The notes under the pieces are model-generated. The model worked only from the letters and a program-made list of their open reading frames with translations, was not told the DNA's origin and searched no databases. Of a stretch of DNA of 64,000 bases, positions 18,778 through 31,328 are shown one piece after another. This DNA is from Crossiella cryophila (GTDB taxonomy: Bacteria > Actinomycetota > Actinomycetes > Mycobacteriales > Pseudonocardiaceae). The position numbers and the translations under genes are program-made. The stretch is taken from positions 9,833,501 through 9,897,500 of the forward strand of contig NZ_JACHMH010000001.1 in the NCBI RefSeq assembly GCF_014204915.1, given 5' to 3'. Positions within the stretch are counted from its first letter, which is position 1. The number at the start of each line of letters is the position of its first letter.

Positions 18778-20424
18778 TCACTTCTTCGCGGGGTCGGGAC
18801 GGTTCACCTTGACCGACTCGGCGCCCAGCTTGTCGGCGTCGATCGCACCAGCCGCCGCCTCGTTGACGACCCTGGAGCCGTCGGAGGCGGTGAACTCCTG
18901 CTTGAACTTGGTGATCGCCTCGACCAGGCGCTCCTCGTTCTCCTTGGAGAAGTCCTTGGTGTCGCGGATCTCGTCCAGGATGCCCTTGTGGTTGCGGCGG
19001 ATCGAGTCCAGCAGCTCGGACTCGAAGCGGCGGACATCGCCCACCGGCACCGAGTCGAGGTGGCCGCGGCTACCGGCGAAGATCGAGACGACCTGCTCCT
19101 CGACCGGGAACGGGCTGTACTGGGACTGCTTGAGCAGCTCCACCAGCCGCGAACCACGGGCCAGCTGGGCCTTGGAGACCGCGTCCAGGTCGGAGGCGAA
19201 GGCCGCGAAGGCCTCCAGCTCGCGGTACTGGGACAGCTCCAGCCGGAGCGAACCCGCGACCTTGCGCATCGCCTTCACCTGCGCGGAGCCACCGACCCGG
19301 GAGACCGAGATACCGGTGTTGACCGCGGGGCGGACACCCTGGTTGAACAGGTCCGACTCCAGGAAGCACTGGCCGTCGGTGATGGAGATGACGTTGGTCG
19401 GGATGTAGGCCGACACGTCGTTGGCCTTGGTCTCGATGATCGGCAGACCGGTCATCGAACCCGCGCCCAGCTCGTCGGAGAGCTTCGCGCAGCGCTCCAG
19501 CAGACGGGAGTGCAGGTAGAAGACGTCACCCGGGTACGCCTCGCGGCCCGGCGGGCGGCGCAGCAGCAGCGAGATGGCGCGGTAGGCCTCGGCCTGCTTG
19601 GTCAGGTCGTCGAAGACGATCAGGACGTGCTTGCCCTGGTACATCCAGTGCTGACCGATGGCCGAGCCGGTGTACGGCGCCAGCCACTTGAAGCCTGCCG
19701 CGTCGGAGGCGGGGGCCGCGACGATGGTGGTGTACTCCATCGCACCGCGGTCCTCCAGCGCCTTCTTCACCGCGGCGATGGTGGAGCCCTTCTGGCCGAT
19801 CGCGACGTAGATGCAGCGGACCTGCTGCTTCGGGTCGCCGGTCTCCCAGTTGGCCTTCTGGTTCAGGATGGTGTCCACGCAGACCGCGGTCTTGCCGGTC
19901 TTGCGGTCACCGATGATCAGCTGGCGCTGGCCACGGCCGATCGGGGTCTGCGAGTCGATCGCCTTGATGCCGGTCTGGAGCGGTTCCTTCACGCTCTGCC
20001 GCTGCACCACGGTGGCCGCCTGGAGTTCCAGCGCGCGCCGGGTCTCCGAGACGATCTCGCCGAGGCCGTCGATGGGGTCACCCAGCGGGTTCACCACGCG
20101 GCCGAGGAAGCCGTCGCCGACCGGCACGGAGAGCACCTGGCCGGTCCGCTTGACCTCCTGGCCCTCTTCCAGACCCTCGTAGTTGCCGAGGATGGCCGCA
20201 CCGATCTCGCGGACGTCCATGTTCAGCGCGACGCCAAGCACACCGCCGGAGAACTCCAGCAGCTCGTTGGTCATCGCCGAGGGCAGGCCCTCGACAGTGG
20301 CGATGCCGTCACCGGTGGTGGCGACGACCCCGACCTCTTCCCGGCTGACCTCCGGGGAGTAGCTGGAGACGTAGTTCTCGATCGCACTGCGGATCTCGTC
20401 CGACGAGATCGTCAGCTCCGCCAT
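18778..20424 (-). CDS. atpA: ATP synthase alpha subunit
   Basis: 548 residues. Starts [18 protein letters not shown], Walker A is [14 protein letters not shown], and the arginine-finger region [10 protein letters not shown] follows [14 protein letters not shown]. The non-catalytic nucleotide-binding subunit of F1. The C-terminal tail is longer than in E. coli (extended by about 35 residues, rich in acidic and Ala residues), as in other actinobacteria where an alpha extension lowers ATP hydrolysis. ATG at 20424 with AGGA at 6 nt. An 86 bp gap with a hairpin separates it from atpH. Confidence 0.97.
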   Translation of the reverse strand: MAELTISSDEIRSAIENYVSSYSPEVSREEVGVVATTGDGIATVEGLPSAMTNELLEFSGGVLGVALNMDVREIGAAILGNYEGLEEGQEVKRTGQVLSVPVGDGFLGRVVNPLGDPIDGLGEIVSETRRALELQAATVVQRQSVKEPLQTGIKAIDSQTPIGRGQRQLIIGDRKTGKTAVCVDTILNQKANWETGDPKQQVRCIYVAIGQKGSTIAAVKKALEDRGAMEYTTIVAAPASDAAGFKWLAPYTGSAIGQHWMYQGKHVLIVFDDLTKQAEAYRAISLLLRRPPGREAYPGDVFYLHSRLLERCAKLSDELGAGSMTGLPIIETKANDVSAYIPTNVISITDGQCFLESDLFNQGVRPAVNTGISVSRVGGSAQVKAMRKVAGSLRLELSQYRELEAFAAFASDLDAVSKAQLARGSRLVELLKQSQYSPFPVEEQVVSIFAGSRGHLDSVPVGDVRRFESELLDSIRRNHKGILDEIRDTKDFSKENEERLVEAITKFKQEFTASDGSRVVNEAAAGAIDADKLGAESVKVNRPDPAKK

Positions 20425-20475
20425 TGTCGTTCCTGCTCTCGCTTCGATCTTCAAAGAAGGGGGGTGCTTCGTCGT

Positions 20476-20500
20476 GGGGGATCCGGGTCCCGGACCCCCC
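20476..20500 (-). other. Intercistronic hairpin between atpH and atpA
   Basis: A 25 bp near-perfect palindrome (11 of 12 pairs; GGGGGATCCGGG and CCCGGACCCCCC arms) sits in the 86 bp between atpH and atpA. It could stabilise or partly terminate the mRNA and so help set the high alpha/beta to b/delta stoichiometry. Only structure is seen; the function is inferred. Confidence 0.5.
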
Positions 20501-20510
20501 TGCCCTGGCG

Positions 20511-21353
20511 TCAGCCGGCCAGGGTTCGGCGCAGCGCCTCCAGGCGGCCTGCCGCGCTTCCGTCGATGACCTCGTCACCGACCTTGATCACCAGACCACC
20601 GGACACCGACGGGTCCAGCTCGACGTGCAACGCGATCGGCCGCGAGTAGATGCGCGTCAGGGTGGCGGTGAGCCGATCCTGCTGCGCCTCGGTCAGCTCG
20701 AAGGCGGTGCGGACGTGGGCGACCGAGCGCTCCCGGCGCTTGGCTGCCGCGTCGGCCAGCTCCTCAAGGCCGGTCACCACGCCACGGCCGCGCAGGCTCG
20801 TGGCGAGCTGCTCGACCAGTGCGAGGGTGACCTTCTCGACCTTGCTGCCGAGCAGCCCGCGCAGCAGCGCGCGCTTGCCCTGCACATCGCCGGTCGCATC
20901 GGAGAGCAGCCGGTCGAGCTGACCGTCCGCGGCCACGATGCGGCCGAGCCGGAACAGCTCGTCCTCGACCGCGTCCAGCCGCTCGGCCCGCTCGGCCTGC
21001 GTGAGCAGGGCGGTGCGGCCGAGCGTCTCGATGCCGTCCACCAGCTCACGCGGGCTGGACCAGCGCGCGGTGACCACCGCGGAGAGCACGTTCATGGTCT
21101 CCGCGGCCACCTTGCCGCCGAGCAGCTGGCGGGCCAGCTGCTCCCTGGCTGCCGGGTCGGTGGCCGGATCGGCCACCGTCCGCCGCAGCGCGGGCTCCTT
21201 GCCGAGCAGGCTGACGACGGCGAACAGCTCGTCGGCGAGCGTGCCCAGCGTGTCGCCGCTGGCGTCGGAGGTGACCTGGGACAACCGCGTTTCCGCGGCG
21301 GCGAAGGCCTCTCGGCTCGCGGCGTGCTGCGTCGCAGTCATCGTTCCGCTCAC
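20511..21353 (-). CDS. atpH: ATP synthase delta subunit
   Basis: 280 residues, longer than the about 180 of E. coli but normal for actinomycetes, with the conserved C-terminal region [47 protein letters not shown]. Delta caps F1 and ties it to the b stalk. It is separate from the b subunit, unlike mycobacteria, where b and delta are fused. GTG at 21353 overlaps the atpF stop in GTGA; ATG 21341 is an in-frame alternative. Confidence 0.93.
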   Translation of the reverse strand: MSGTMTATQHAASREAFAAAETRLSQVTSDASGDTLGTLADELFAVVSLLGKEPALRRTVADPATDPAAREQLARQLLGGKVAAETMNVLSAVVTARWSSPRELVDGIETLGRTALLTQAERAERLDAVEDELFRLGRIVAADGQLDRLLSDATGDVQGKRALLRGLLGSKVEKVTLALVEQLATSLRGRGVVTGLEELADAAAKRRERSVAHVRTAFELTEAQQDRLTATLTRIYSRPIALHVELDPSVSGGLVIKVGDEVIDGSAAGRLEALRRTLAG

Positions 21354-21907
21354 TTCCCGGCCGGCGCCGACGTGGCGTCCAGCTCGTCGAGGAAGCGGTC
21401 GACGGTGCCGCGCCTGCGGGCCTCGTCCTCAAGGGACTCGCCCACCACACGACCGGCCAGGTCGACCGCGATCCGACCCAGGTCGCCGCGAAGTTCCGCG
21501 ACGATCTGCGCCCGCTGCGCGGCCAGCGCGGCCTGGCCCTGAGCCACGATGCGCTCGGACTCGGCCTGTGCCTGCTCCCGCAGCTCGATGACGATCTGCT
21601 GGCCCTCGGCCCGCGCGTCGTCCCGGATGCGAGCCGCCTCGGCCCGCGCGTCAGCGAGCTGCGCCTTGTACTGCTGAAGCGCTTCCTGCGCCTGCGCCTG
21701 GGCCTGCTCGGCCCTGGCGATACCGCCCTCGATCGCCTCGGTGCGAGCTTCGTACGCCTTCTCGAACTGCGGGAAGGCGTACTTCTTCAGCACGAAGAAG
21801 ACAACACCGAAGGCGATCAGGCCGAGGATGATCTCGCCGATGGGCAGGCCAAGCGGGAAGACGGTGTCCCCCGCGGCCAGCACGACGGCTGCCGATACCT
21901 CACTCAT
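21350..21907 (-). CDS. atpF: ATP synthase b subunit
   Basis: 185 residues with one membrane helix ([22 protein letters not shown]) and a long Ala/Glu/Arg/Gln-rich helix (residues about 50-160) that forms the dimeric peripheral stalk. ATG at 21907. It overlaps atpH by 4 bp. Confidence 0.94.
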   Translation of the reverse strand: MSEVSAAVVLAAGDTVFPLGLPIGEIILGLIAFGVVFFVLKKYAFPQFEKAYEARTEAIEGGIARAEQAQAQAQEALQQYKAQLADARAEAARIRDDARAEGQQIVIELREQAQAESERIVAQGQAALAAQRAQIVAELRGDLGRIAVDLAGRVVGESLEDEARRRGTVDRFLDELDATSAPAGK

Positions 21908-21936
21908 CGCGACTCCTAGCCGTCAGTGGGACGAGG

Positions 21937-22194
<258 letters not shown>

Positions 22195-22235
22195 TTACTT
22201 GCCGCACTGGGTGCGGAAGATCCTTGCTGGGCGAC

Positions 22236-23036
22236 TCAGTGCTCGTCGGCGAGAGCACTCTGGATGTAGAAGGCGGCCAGTACGGTGAACACGTACGCCT
22301 GCAGAGCGGCCACCAGCAGCTCGAAGAAGGTCATGATGATCAACATGCCCGCGGACAGCGGGGCGACCACGGTGACCAGGCTGCCCGAGCTGATCATGTA
22401 CAGAGTGGCGGTGCCGAAGATCGTCAGGATCAGGTGGCCGGCGAAGGCGTTCGCGAACAACCGGACGGCCAGGGTGAACGGCCGGATCAGGAAGTTCGAG
22501 GCGAACTCGATCAGCGCGACCAGCGGCAGCACCGCGACCGGCACACCGGGCGGGATGGTCATCAGCTTGAAGTAGCCGAGGAAGCCGTGCTTCTTGATGC
22601 CCACCACGTTGTAGATGATGTAGACGAGGATGGACAGCACCGCGGGAATGGCCAGGTGGCTGGTCACCGGGTACTGCGCCAGCGGCACGATGCCGAAGAG
22701 GTTCAGCACCAGGATGAAGATGAACAGCGAGGCCAGGAAGGGCGCGTAACGCAGCCCGTCCCGCTTGCCCATCATGTCCACGGCGATCGAGTTCCGGACG
22801 AAGCCGTAGATGCTCTCACCGAGGAACTGCAGCTTGCTGGGGATGACCTTCGCGTTGCGCGAGGTCCAGAGCATGAGGGCGATGACGATGACCGCCCCGA
22901 GGCCCAGCAGAGTCATCGCCTTGACCGAGGCGATGATCGTCCCGTCGCCCACCTTGTCGAAGAAGAAGGTGTGTTCGACGGTCGGCGGCTTGAAGCCGTC
23001 GCCCTCGCCGGTCGCGGCCAGCAGCATCTGGCTCAC
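22236..23036 (-). CDS. atpB: ATP synthase a subunit
   Basis: 266 residues with five or six membrane helices. The essential Arg is in LIRPFTLAVRLFANAFAGH, and the last helix is FELLVAALQAYVFTVLAAFYI. Forms the half-channels for protons next to the c ring. GTG at 23036 has GGAGGA at 7 nt and overlaps the end of the preceding gene by 4 bp. Confidence 0.95.
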   Translation of the reverse strand: MSQMLLAATGEGDGFKPPTVEHTFFFDKVGDGTIIASVKAMTLLGLGAVIVIALMLWTSRNAKVIPSKLQFLGESIYGFVRNSIAVDMMGKRDGLRYAPFLASLFIFILVLNLFGIVPLAQYPVTSHLAIPAVLSILVYIIYNVVGIKKHGFLGYFKLMTIPPGVPVAVLPLVALIEFASNFLIRPFTLAVRLFANAFAGHLILTIFGTATLYMISSGSLVTVVAPLSAGMLIIMTFFELLVAALQAYVFTVLAAFYIQSALADEH

Positions 23037-23374
23037 CCTTTGTCCTCCGTGTCGTCGGTCCTACTAGGCGGCACGTCAGCCTTGGGGGAACCAGTAAGGT
23101 CGCCCGGGCGGCCGTACTTCACGATGATCAGGTAGATCGATCCGCCGAAGCCGATTAGCGCTCCGATCGGGGTGAGGAACCGGGTGTCCAGCAGCTTGTC
23201 GAGCCCCATCCCGATGCCGCCCCAGATGATGAGGCCGGCGAACAGGACAGAGAGCACCGACCAAGCCTGGCCGACTCCTGCTTGATCCGAGGAGGCTGAT
23301 CTTCCCTCATCGGTCGAAGGCACCATATCAGGCGATTGCGTGCCGCCCGGACGGGGGTTTTCCGTGTTGTTCAT
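23033..23374 (-). CDS. AtpZ/AtpI-family F0F1 accessory membrane protein
   Basis: 113 residues: a polar acidic N-terminal 35 residues and two membrane helices, WSVLSVLFAGLIIWGGIGMGLDKLLDTRFLTPIGALIGFGGSIYLIIV. The glycine-rich GxGMGLDKLLDT motif is that of the ATPase gene 1 (AtpZ) family, small proteins at the head of many atp operons that help assembly or ion supply. Its ATG overlaps the preceding stop (TAATG) and its end overlaps atpB, so it belongs to the operon. Confidence 0.8.
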   Translation of the reverse strand: MNNTENPRPGGTQSPDMVPSTDEGRSASSDQAGVGQAWSVLSVLFAGLIIWGGIGMGLDKLLDTRFLTPIGALIGFGGSIYLIIVKYGRPGDLTGSPKADVPPSRTDDTEDKG

Positions 23375-23796
23375 TACTTACCGGAGCCAGGTCGAACGCC
23401 GCCGAGACCCGGTCGCATCCGCACCACGGTGACCGTCATCGAGACGACCCAGCCGAGTACGGCGGCAACCACGCCAACAGCGATCCACGTGGGTGTCAGA
23501 CCGACCGCACGCAGCAGGAACAGCGTCCCGAGCACCGCGAGCAGCCGGAAGATGTAAGAGGCGAGACCGACCGCGAGGACCATCTCGGGCATGTGCCGGG
23601 CGACCCGGGAGACCACCCAGGCGCCGGTGAAGAAGAACAGGACCGTGATCAAGGCGCCGGTCAGCGAGGACAGCGCGCCCAGCGGACCGACCACGAACCA
23701 GCCCACCACGGCGACCGCCACGGCAAGGCCCCCGACGACGAGGATCGTCGGCCTCGTCTTCGGTTCCACCCAGTTGACCTGGACCTCTTCGCTCAC
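23374..23796 (-). CDS. AtpI-like four-helix membrane protein at head of atp operon
   Basis: About 140 residues with four membrane helices (PTILVVGGLAVAVAVVGWFVVGP, SSLTGALITVLFFFTGAWVV, MVLAVGLASYIFRLLAVLGTLFLL, TWIAVGVVAAVLGWVVSMTVTVV). Position and shape match Rv1303 of M. tuberculosis and ATP synthase I proteins, thought to assist c-ring assembly. GTG 23796 starts SEEVQVNWVEPKTRP; GTG 23802 is equally possible and neither has a ribosome site. First gene of the eight-subunit operon. Confidence 0.75.
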   Translation of the reverse strand: MSEEVQVNWVEPKTRPTILVVGGLAVAVAVVGWFVVGPLGALSSLTGALITVLFFFTGAWVVSRVARHMPEMVLAVGLASYIFRLLAVLGTLFLLRAVGLTPTWIAVGVVAAVLGWVVSMTVTVVRMRPGLGGVRPGSGK

Positions 23797-24275
23797 GGGC
23801 ACCAGTGTGTCAGCTACGTTAAGCCGCCCTAACAGGGGGGTTGACCCAGGGCCGGAACAGGCGTATCTAGACGATCTTGACTGGCCCCCGCGGACGGTCC
23901 GCGCGCGGCTTCCGGACGAATTTCTCCGCAATTTCCGGCGTACCGGACATTTGACCCCACCGAGCCTTGCCACAAAAGGCCGTCGCGCATTTCCCCGAGG
24001 GTCCTGGAAAAATCACCCAATGGAATTCATCGGTGAATTCCCCGCCGGGTTGTCCGGCGGCCCGCGCCAGACAAGCCGGTCAGACCACGGGTCCCGGCCG
24101 GGCCGGCCCGGCGGACGTCCGCCGGGGGACGGCACCGCCCGGCGGTCGGCCGGATCCGCGCAATAGGCGGCTCACACCCCGTCCTCGGACGCGGAATAAC
24201 GGAAACCGGGGTGTCGGACAGTGATTTCCGCGGCCAGACTGAGCACTCTTCCGAATGAATCAAGCCAGCAGTCGA
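23797..24275. other. 479 bp intergenic region between atp operon and wecA, with promoter-like and palindromic sequences
   Basis: No convincing gene. It must hold the leftward atp operon promoter and the 3' end of wecA. Visible signals: a rightward promoter-like pair TTGACC (23841-23846) and TATCTA (23864-23869) at 17 bp spacing with no gene downstream on that strand; a palindrome GGAATTCA-TCGG-TGAATTCC at 24022-24041 (8 bp perfect arms); and a perfect 20 bp palindrome CCCGGCGGACGTCCGCCGGG at 24107-24126 that could terminate wecA. The stretch 23900-24040 is less GC-rich than its surroundings. Confidence 0.5.
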
Positions 24276-25421
24276 TCACCGCGCGCGACGGGTGTCCCGC
24301 AGCCGGGGGACGGCCGAGGCAAGCAGTGCGAGCAGCAGCCCGATGCCCACCCCCCAGACCACCGTGGTGATCTCGAACAGGCTCAGCGAGACCGCGCCGA
24401 AGGCCAGTACGGCGGCCCACAAGTAGATCAACAGCACCGCGCGGCGGTGGGAGTGACCGATCTCCAGCAGGCGGTGGTGCAGGTGCATCTTGTCCGCGGA
24501 GAACGGGCTGCGGCCTGCCCTGGTCCGGCGGATCACGGCCATCACCAGGTCCAGCAGTGGGACGAAGAGCACCGCGGCCACCACGACCAGCGGGGACAGC
24601 ATCGCGATCAGGTCGGAGGCCTTGTAGGCGCTGTAGTCCATCTTGCCGGAGGCGGTGGTGCTGGCCGCGGCCAGCATCAGGCCGATCAGCATGGAGCCGG
24701 AGTCGCCCATGAAGATCCGGGACGGGTTGAAGTTGTGCGGCAGGAAGCCCATGCAGGCACCGGCCAGCACGGCGCCGATCAGCGCCGGCGAGTAGACCTG
24801 CACGTCGCCGTTGCGCTCGACCAGCAGTCCGATGGAGAAGGCGCAGGTGGCCGCGGCCGCGATCAGGCCGATCCCGGCGGCCAGGCCGTCCAGGCCGTCG
24901 ACGAAGTTCATCGCGTTGATCATGGTCACGGACAGGAACACGGTCAGCAGCGCGCCCTGGTCCGGGCCGAGCGAGAGCACCCCGCCGCCGTTGGCCTCCC
25001 ACGGCACCCAGAAGTAGAACCAGGAGACGCCGAAGAGCACCAGCAGGCCGGAGGCGGTGATCTGGCCGGCCAGTTTGGTCAGCGAGTCCAGCTCGAACCG
25101 GTCGTCCAGCGCGCCGACCAGGACGATCACCCCGCCGGCGACCACCACCGCGACGATGTCGGAGGAGTAGTCGAAGGCCCGGCGCAGCGCCGGCAGGTGG
25201 AAGGCGAGCACCATCCCGGCGAGCACCCCGCCGTACATCGCCACCCCGCCCATCCGGGGCATGGGTTTGGCGTGCACGTCGCGTTGCCTCGGGTAGGCCA
25301 CCGCGCCGACCTTGCGGGCCAGCAGCCGGACGAGCCCGGTGAGCAGGAAGGTCACCGCGGCGGTGACCAGGCAGACGAGCAGGTACTCCCGGATGGGGAG
25401 TCCGGCTGCGATGGCAGGCAT
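24276..25421 (-). CDS. wecA: Undecaprenyl/decaprenyl-phosphate GlcNAc-1-phosphate transferase
   Basis: 381 residues with about 11 membrane helices. Family motifs are all present: VVLVGALDDRFELDSLTKL (Asp-Asp), MINAMNFVDGLDGLAAG, MGDSGSMLIG and the cytoplasmic His loop DKMHLHHRLLEIGHSHRR. It links GlcNAc-1-phosphate to the polyprenyl phosphate carrier, starting linker-unit synthesis for cell-wall arabinogalactan or teichoic-type polymers. M. tuberculosis rfe (Rv1302) has the same place next to the atp operon. ATG 25421 preferred; GTG 25430 possible. Confidence 0.92.
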   Translation of the reverse strand: MPAIAAGLPIREYLLVCLVTAAVTFLLTGLVRLLARKVGAVAYPRQRDVHAKPMPRMGGVAMYGGVLAGMVLAFHLPALRRAFDYSSDIVAVVVAGGVIVLVGALDDRFELDSLTKLAGQITASGLLVLFGVSWFYFWVPWEANGGGVLSLGPDQGALLTVFLSVTMINAMNFVDGLDGLAAGIGLIAAAATCAFSIGLLVERNGDVQVYSPALIGAVLAGACMGFLPHNFNPSRIFMGDSGSMLIGLMLAAASTTASGKMDYSAYKASDLIAMLSPLVVVAAVLFVPLLDLVMAVIRRTRAGRSPFSADKMHLHHRLLEIGHSHRRAVLLIYLWAAVLAFGAVSLSLFEITTVVWGVGIGLLLALLASAVPRLRDTRRAR

Positions 25422-25810
25422 CGGGCCCACTTCGGAGACAAACCTCGCGGATCGGGGGCGCGGATGGGGAGGACCTTCGGGGAGATGATCTTCCCAGCCG
25501 TGCGACGGGGGTGTGCAGGGTGGCTGGCTGTGCTCCAACGTTACTCGCCTGAGATGCGGCGGCCGGAGCGAGGCCAAGCGTAGGGGCAGGCGTGGTTGGC
25601 GTCTGAAGAGGGGACGCCCGAAGGGTGGGTGGGGTTGCACGGGCGGGATGGGTGGCGTGGGTTCGGGGGCTGGGCGGGGCAGCTGGGCGGGGGTGCCCGG
25701 GTTCGGCCCTGATGACCGATCAGCTCAGCCGGACGTGGCGGGGAACACGTTCCGGCTAACAACCGATCATCCCGGCGCGCGTCTGAACCCATGTGAGGGA
25801 CGCACGATGG
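25422..25810. promoter_or_regulatory. Divergent 389 bp region between wecA and deacetylase, with hairpin at 25727-25757
   Basis: No gene seen. The plus strand from 25560 to 25710 is unusually G-rich (runs such as GGGTGGGTGGGG). Upstream of the deacetylase, AGCCGGACGTG (25727-25737) pairs with CACG-T-TCCGGCT (25746-25757), an 11 bp stem with one bulged T. It could be a 5' leader structure or an operator. I could not fit a known riboswitch to it. Confidence 0.4.
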
Positions 25811-26586
25811 ATGACTTTGGTCGCTCTGGGTATCGCCGCTGCCGCGTTGGTCGCCTGTGGTTCTCCGGATCGGGTGGAACAACCACCCCCGTCGGCGACC
25901 TCGGACGCCCCCGATCCGGCCGGTCGCCCGCTGCCGCCGATCCCGCCGCCCAGGCCCGGCGACCCCCAGGTCGTCCGCAAGGGGCCCGCCGAGGCCGGGA
26001 ACCGGTTCGCGCTCACCATCGACGACGGGACCTGCAAGGAGTGCGTTGGCGGGTACGTGGCGCTGGCGGAGAAGGGGCTGCACCTGACCTTCTGTCCCAA
26101 CGGGCAGTACCACGCCAACTGGGAGCCCTTCGCCGAGCGGATCCGCAAGCTGGAGGCGGCCGGGGTCATCCAGCTCTGCAACCACACCTACAGCCATCCC
26201 AACCTGCTGAAACTCTCCGATGAGGAGATCGGCAAGGAGATCGAGCGCAACGAGGCGTGGATCCAGAAGACCTTCGGGGTGACCGCGCGGCCCTGGCTGC
26301 GGCCGCCCTTCGGCAACCGGGACGCGCGGGTGGACCGGATCGCGGCCAAGCACGGCTACACCCGGATGGTGCTGTGGAACGGGTCGTTCGGGGACTCCGG
26401 GAAGCTGGCGCCGGACGTGCTCTACGCGGAGGTCGAGAAGTGGCTGCGGCCAGGCTCGATCATCCTGGCGCACGCCAACTTCCCGACCGCGATCCACGAG
26501 TTCGACCGGATCCAGGCGCTGATCAACCAGCGTGGGTTGCGACCGGTCACGCTGGACGAGCTGTTCGGCACCTCCCGGGCGGACGG

Positions 26587-26590
<4 letters not shown>
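25811..26590 (+). CDS. Polysaccharide deacetylase-family lipoprotein
   Basis: 259 residues. MTLVALGIAAAALVACGSPD is a lipoprotein signal with lipobox LVAC, so it is anchored outside the membrane. After a Pro-rich linker, the NodB domain shows FALTIDDGTC (motif 1 Asp-Asp), LCNHTYSHPNL (motif 2 metal-binding His pair) and RPPFGNRDARV (motif 3). It likely removes N- or O-acetyl groups from cell-wall glycan. Extra Cys residues (CKEC, FCPNG, LCNH) are unusual and could form disulfides. ATG 25811 chosen with GAGGGA 10 nt upstream; a GTG at 25793 is in frame. Its stop overlaps the stop of the convergent UvrA-like gene. Confidence 0.85.
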
Positions 26591-29058
<2,468 letters not shown>

Positions 29059-29083
29059 CGTGTCTCCATCGGTCACCGGCGGT

Positions 29084-29494
29084 TCAGCGGGCTTGCTGGA
29101 TGCGGATCATGTTCCCCGCGGGGTCGCGCAGGGCGGCGTCACGCACGCCGTAGGGCTGGTCGGTCGGCTCCTGGATGACGTCCGCGTCACCGGCCTGCAG
29201 CCGCTCGAAGAGGCCGTCGATGTCCTTGGTGGACAACACGATGCCGCCGTAGGTGCCCTTGGCCATCATCTCGGTGATGGTGCGGCGCTCCTCCTCGGTG
29301 ATGCCGGGGTCGGCGCCGGGCGGGTGCAGCACGATGGAGGTGCCGGGCTGGCCGGGCGGGCCGACGGTGATCCAGCGCATGCCGTCGTAGCCGACGTCGT
29401 TGCGGATCTCGAAGCCGAGGGTGTCCCGGTAGAAGGCGATCGCGGCCTCCGGATCGTCCTGGGGCAGGAAGCTCGCGTGAATGCTGATGTCCAT
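29084..29494 (-). CDS. VOC-superfamily (glyoxalase/bleomycin-resistance fold) protein
   Basis: 136 residues with two beta-alpha-beta-beta-beta units. Features: [36 protein letters not shown] at the start and [19 protein letters not shown] at the end. Metal-type residues (His at the start and Glu/Gln late) are only partly visible, so catalysis is uncertain. It is placed 10 nt after an AraC-type gene; such AraC-VOC pairs are common in actinomycetes, the AraC protein controlling the VOC gene. ATG 29494 or GTG 29503. Confidence 0.82.
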   Translation of the reverse strand: MDISIHASFLPQDDPEAAIAFYRDTLGFEIRNDVGYDGMRWITVGPPGQPGTSIVLHPPGADPGITEEERRTITEMMAKGTYGGIVLSTKDIDGLFERLQAGDADVIQEPTDQPYGVRDAALRDPAGNMIRIQQAR

Positions 29495-29504
29495 GGCGGC
29501 CACG

Positions 29505-29948
29505 TTAGGTGCGGTTCACCGGCCGCGCTTCTTGATTCCTGACCGGTCGGGTGACCTGCTTGGCCACGCAGGACGGGATGCCGGCGGTGGCGCCGGTGGC
29601 CTCGCGGCGGTAGGCGCTGGGTGGCATGCCGACCAGCTCGGTGAAGCGGGTGCTGAAGGTGCCGAGCGAGGAGCAGCCGACCGCGAAGCAGACCTCGGTG
29701 ACGCTCAGGTCGCCGCGGCGCAGCAGGGTCATGGCGCGCTCGATCCGGCGGGTCATCAGGTAGCTGTACGGCGATTCGCCGTAGGCCCGGCGGAACTCCC
29801 GGCTGAGGTGCCCTGCGGACATGTGCACGCCGCGGGCCAGGGCCGCGACGTCCAGTGGCTGCGCGTAGTCCCGGTCGATCCGATCCCGGACGCGGCGCAG
29901 CAGCCTGAGGTCGCGCAGCCGCTGCGCGTCGGTGGAACCGCTGGTCAC
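29505..29948 (-). CDS. AraC-family regulator paired with the VOC gene
   Basis: About 147 residues, essentially only the DNA-binding domain: two helix-turn-helices, [33 protein letters not shown] and [35 protein letters not shown]. No ligand domain. Start uncertain: GTG 29948 or TTG 29987. It probably regulates itself and the VOC gene just downstream. Confidence 0.85.
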   Translation of the reverse strand: MTSGSTDAQRLRDLRLLRRVRDRIDRDYAQPLDVAALARGVHMSAGHLSREFRRAYGESPYSYLMTRRIERAMTLLRRGDLSVTEVCFAVGCSSLGTFSTRFTELVGMPPSAYRREATGATAGIPSCVAKQVTRPVRNQEARPVNRT

Positions 29949-30023
29949 CAGCGGATCGTGCCACGTCAGGGCGGGTATGCCCAACAACGCCGAGGTTACG
30001 GGTCGGCTTCGGCCGGGGTCCGC

Positions 30024-30671
30024 TCAGTCCGGCAGGACCGCCACCGCGCGCACCGGCAGGGTGGCCATCCCGGCCACCGGGGCGGGCAGCGCGGTGAACC
30101 GGGCGCCGCGGGCGGGCAGCGCGGCCAGGCCGGTGAGGTGCTCCACGATCGGGATGCCGGCGCCGAGCAGGCCGTGGTGGGCCGGGCGGGCCGGATCGGT
30201 GTTGTCGTCGATGTTGAGCGAGTCGATGCCGACCAGCGCGGGCTCGGCCGCGATGAGCGTGGCGACCAGGTCGGCGGTCAGGAACGGGTGCCCCGTGAAG
30301 TAGGCATCGCTCCCCCAGTGCCGGGAGTGGCCGGTGTGGATGAGCACCGCACAGCCACGCAGCTCGCCAGCGCCGTCGAGCAGGTCTGGGCCGATGCCGC
30401 CGGTGGCGTCGAGCACCACCGCTGGCACGTCGACCACGCGTTCCAGCGGCAGGTCGGCCAGGTCGTAGCCGTCCGGGTAGAAGTGCGCCGGGGTGTCGAG
30501 ATAGGTGCCGGTGTTGCCGACCAGCTCGATCCGGCCGATGGCGAAGCTGACGCCTGGAGCCATCCTGGCCGCGGTCTCGGCGAAGCTGACCTCGGTGCTG
30601 ATCCGCGGCGGGGCCATCCCCGGATAGGTCAGCAAGCCGTCGGTGATCCGGTGGCTGAGATCGACGATCAC
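30024..30671 (-). CDS. Cyclase-family (kynurenine formamidase-like) metal hydrolase
   Basis: 215 residues of the cyclase family. VIVDLSHRITDGLLTYPG starts the domain. The metal motif, normally HxGTHxDxPxH, reads NTGTYLDTPAHFYPDG, a known variant subgroup with Asn and Tyr in place of two His. Family members hydrolyse N-formylkynurenine or act on polyketide-like compounds; the substrate here is unknown. GTG start overlaps the stop of the upstream threonylcarbamoyl-AMP synthase gene in GTGA, so it is translationally coupled. Confidence 0.82.
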   Translation of the reverse strand: MIVDLSHRITDGLLTYPGMAPPRISTEVSFAETAARMAPGVSFAIGRIELVGNTGTYLDTPAHFYPDGYDLADLPLERVVDVPAVVLDATGGIGPDLLDGAGELRGCAVLIHTGHSRHWGSDAYFTGHPFLTADLVATLIAAEPALVGIDSLNIDDNTDPARPAHHGLLGAGIPIVEHLTGLAALPARGARFTALPAPVAGMATLPVRAVAVLPD

Positions 30672-31318
30672 TGGGCGAGCTGGACGTCGAAGCCCAGCAC
30701 CTCGGTGATCTCGGCCAGCTTGACCGCGCCCTCGCGCAGCACCAGCGGGTCCGAGCCGGTCAGGTCGACGATGGTGGAGGGCACCGCGTGCTCGCACGGG
30801 CCGCCGTCGAGGTAGATCGGCACCAGCTCGCCGAGCTGGTCCCTGGCCTGCGCGGCGGTGGTGGCTGGCGGGTGCCCGGACCGGTTGGCGCTGGAGACGG
30901 CCATCGGGCCGACCTCGCGCAGCAGCTCGATGGCCACCGGGTGCAGCGGCATCCGCAGCATCACCGTGCCCCTGGTGTCGCCGAGGTCCCAGGCCAGCGA
31001 GGAGGCGTGCGGCAGCACGATGGACAGGCCACCCGGCCAGAACGCCTCGATCAGCGAGCGGGCCTGGTGCGGCACCGAGAGCACCAGGCCGTCGATGGTG
31101 GACCAGCTGCCGACCAGCACCGGGACCGGCATGTCCCGGCCCCGGCCCTTGGCGTCCAGCAGACCCTGCACGGCGTTGGCGTCGAAGGCGTCGCAGCCGA
31201 TGCCGTAGAGGGTGTCGGTCGGCAGGACCACGAGCTGGCCGGCGCGCAACGCGCCGGCCGCCGCGGCCAGTCCGGCCACCCGGGACTCCGGCTGGCCGCA
31301 GTCGTAGACGGTGCTCAC
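30668..31318 (-). CDS. L-threonylcarbamoyladenylate synthase (Sua5/YrdC family)
   Basis: 216 residues with the YrdC fold: QLVVLPTDTLYGIGCDAFD, VLVGSWSTID, FWPGGLSIVL, VMLRMPLHPVAIELLREVGPMAVSSANRSGHPPATT. It makes threonylcarbamoyl-AMP from threonine, bicarbonate and ATP for the t6A37 modification of ANN-decoding tRNAs. GTG start. Position between wecA and prmC is conserved with M. tuberculosis Rv1301. A single YrdC domain without the Sua5 C-terminal domain. Confidence 0.92.
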   Translation of the reverse strand: MSTVYDCGQPESRVAGLAAAAGALRAGQLVVLPTDTLYGIGCDAFDANAVQGLLDAKGRGRDMPVPVLVGSWSTIDGLVLSVPHQARSLIEAFWPGGLSIVLPHASSLAWDLGDTRGTVMLRMPLHPVAIELLREVGPMAVSSANRSGHPPATTAAQARDQLGELVPIYLDGGPCEHAVPSTIVDLTGSDPLVLREGAVKLAEITEVLGFDVQLAQ

Positions 31319-31328
31319 ACCGTGCAGC

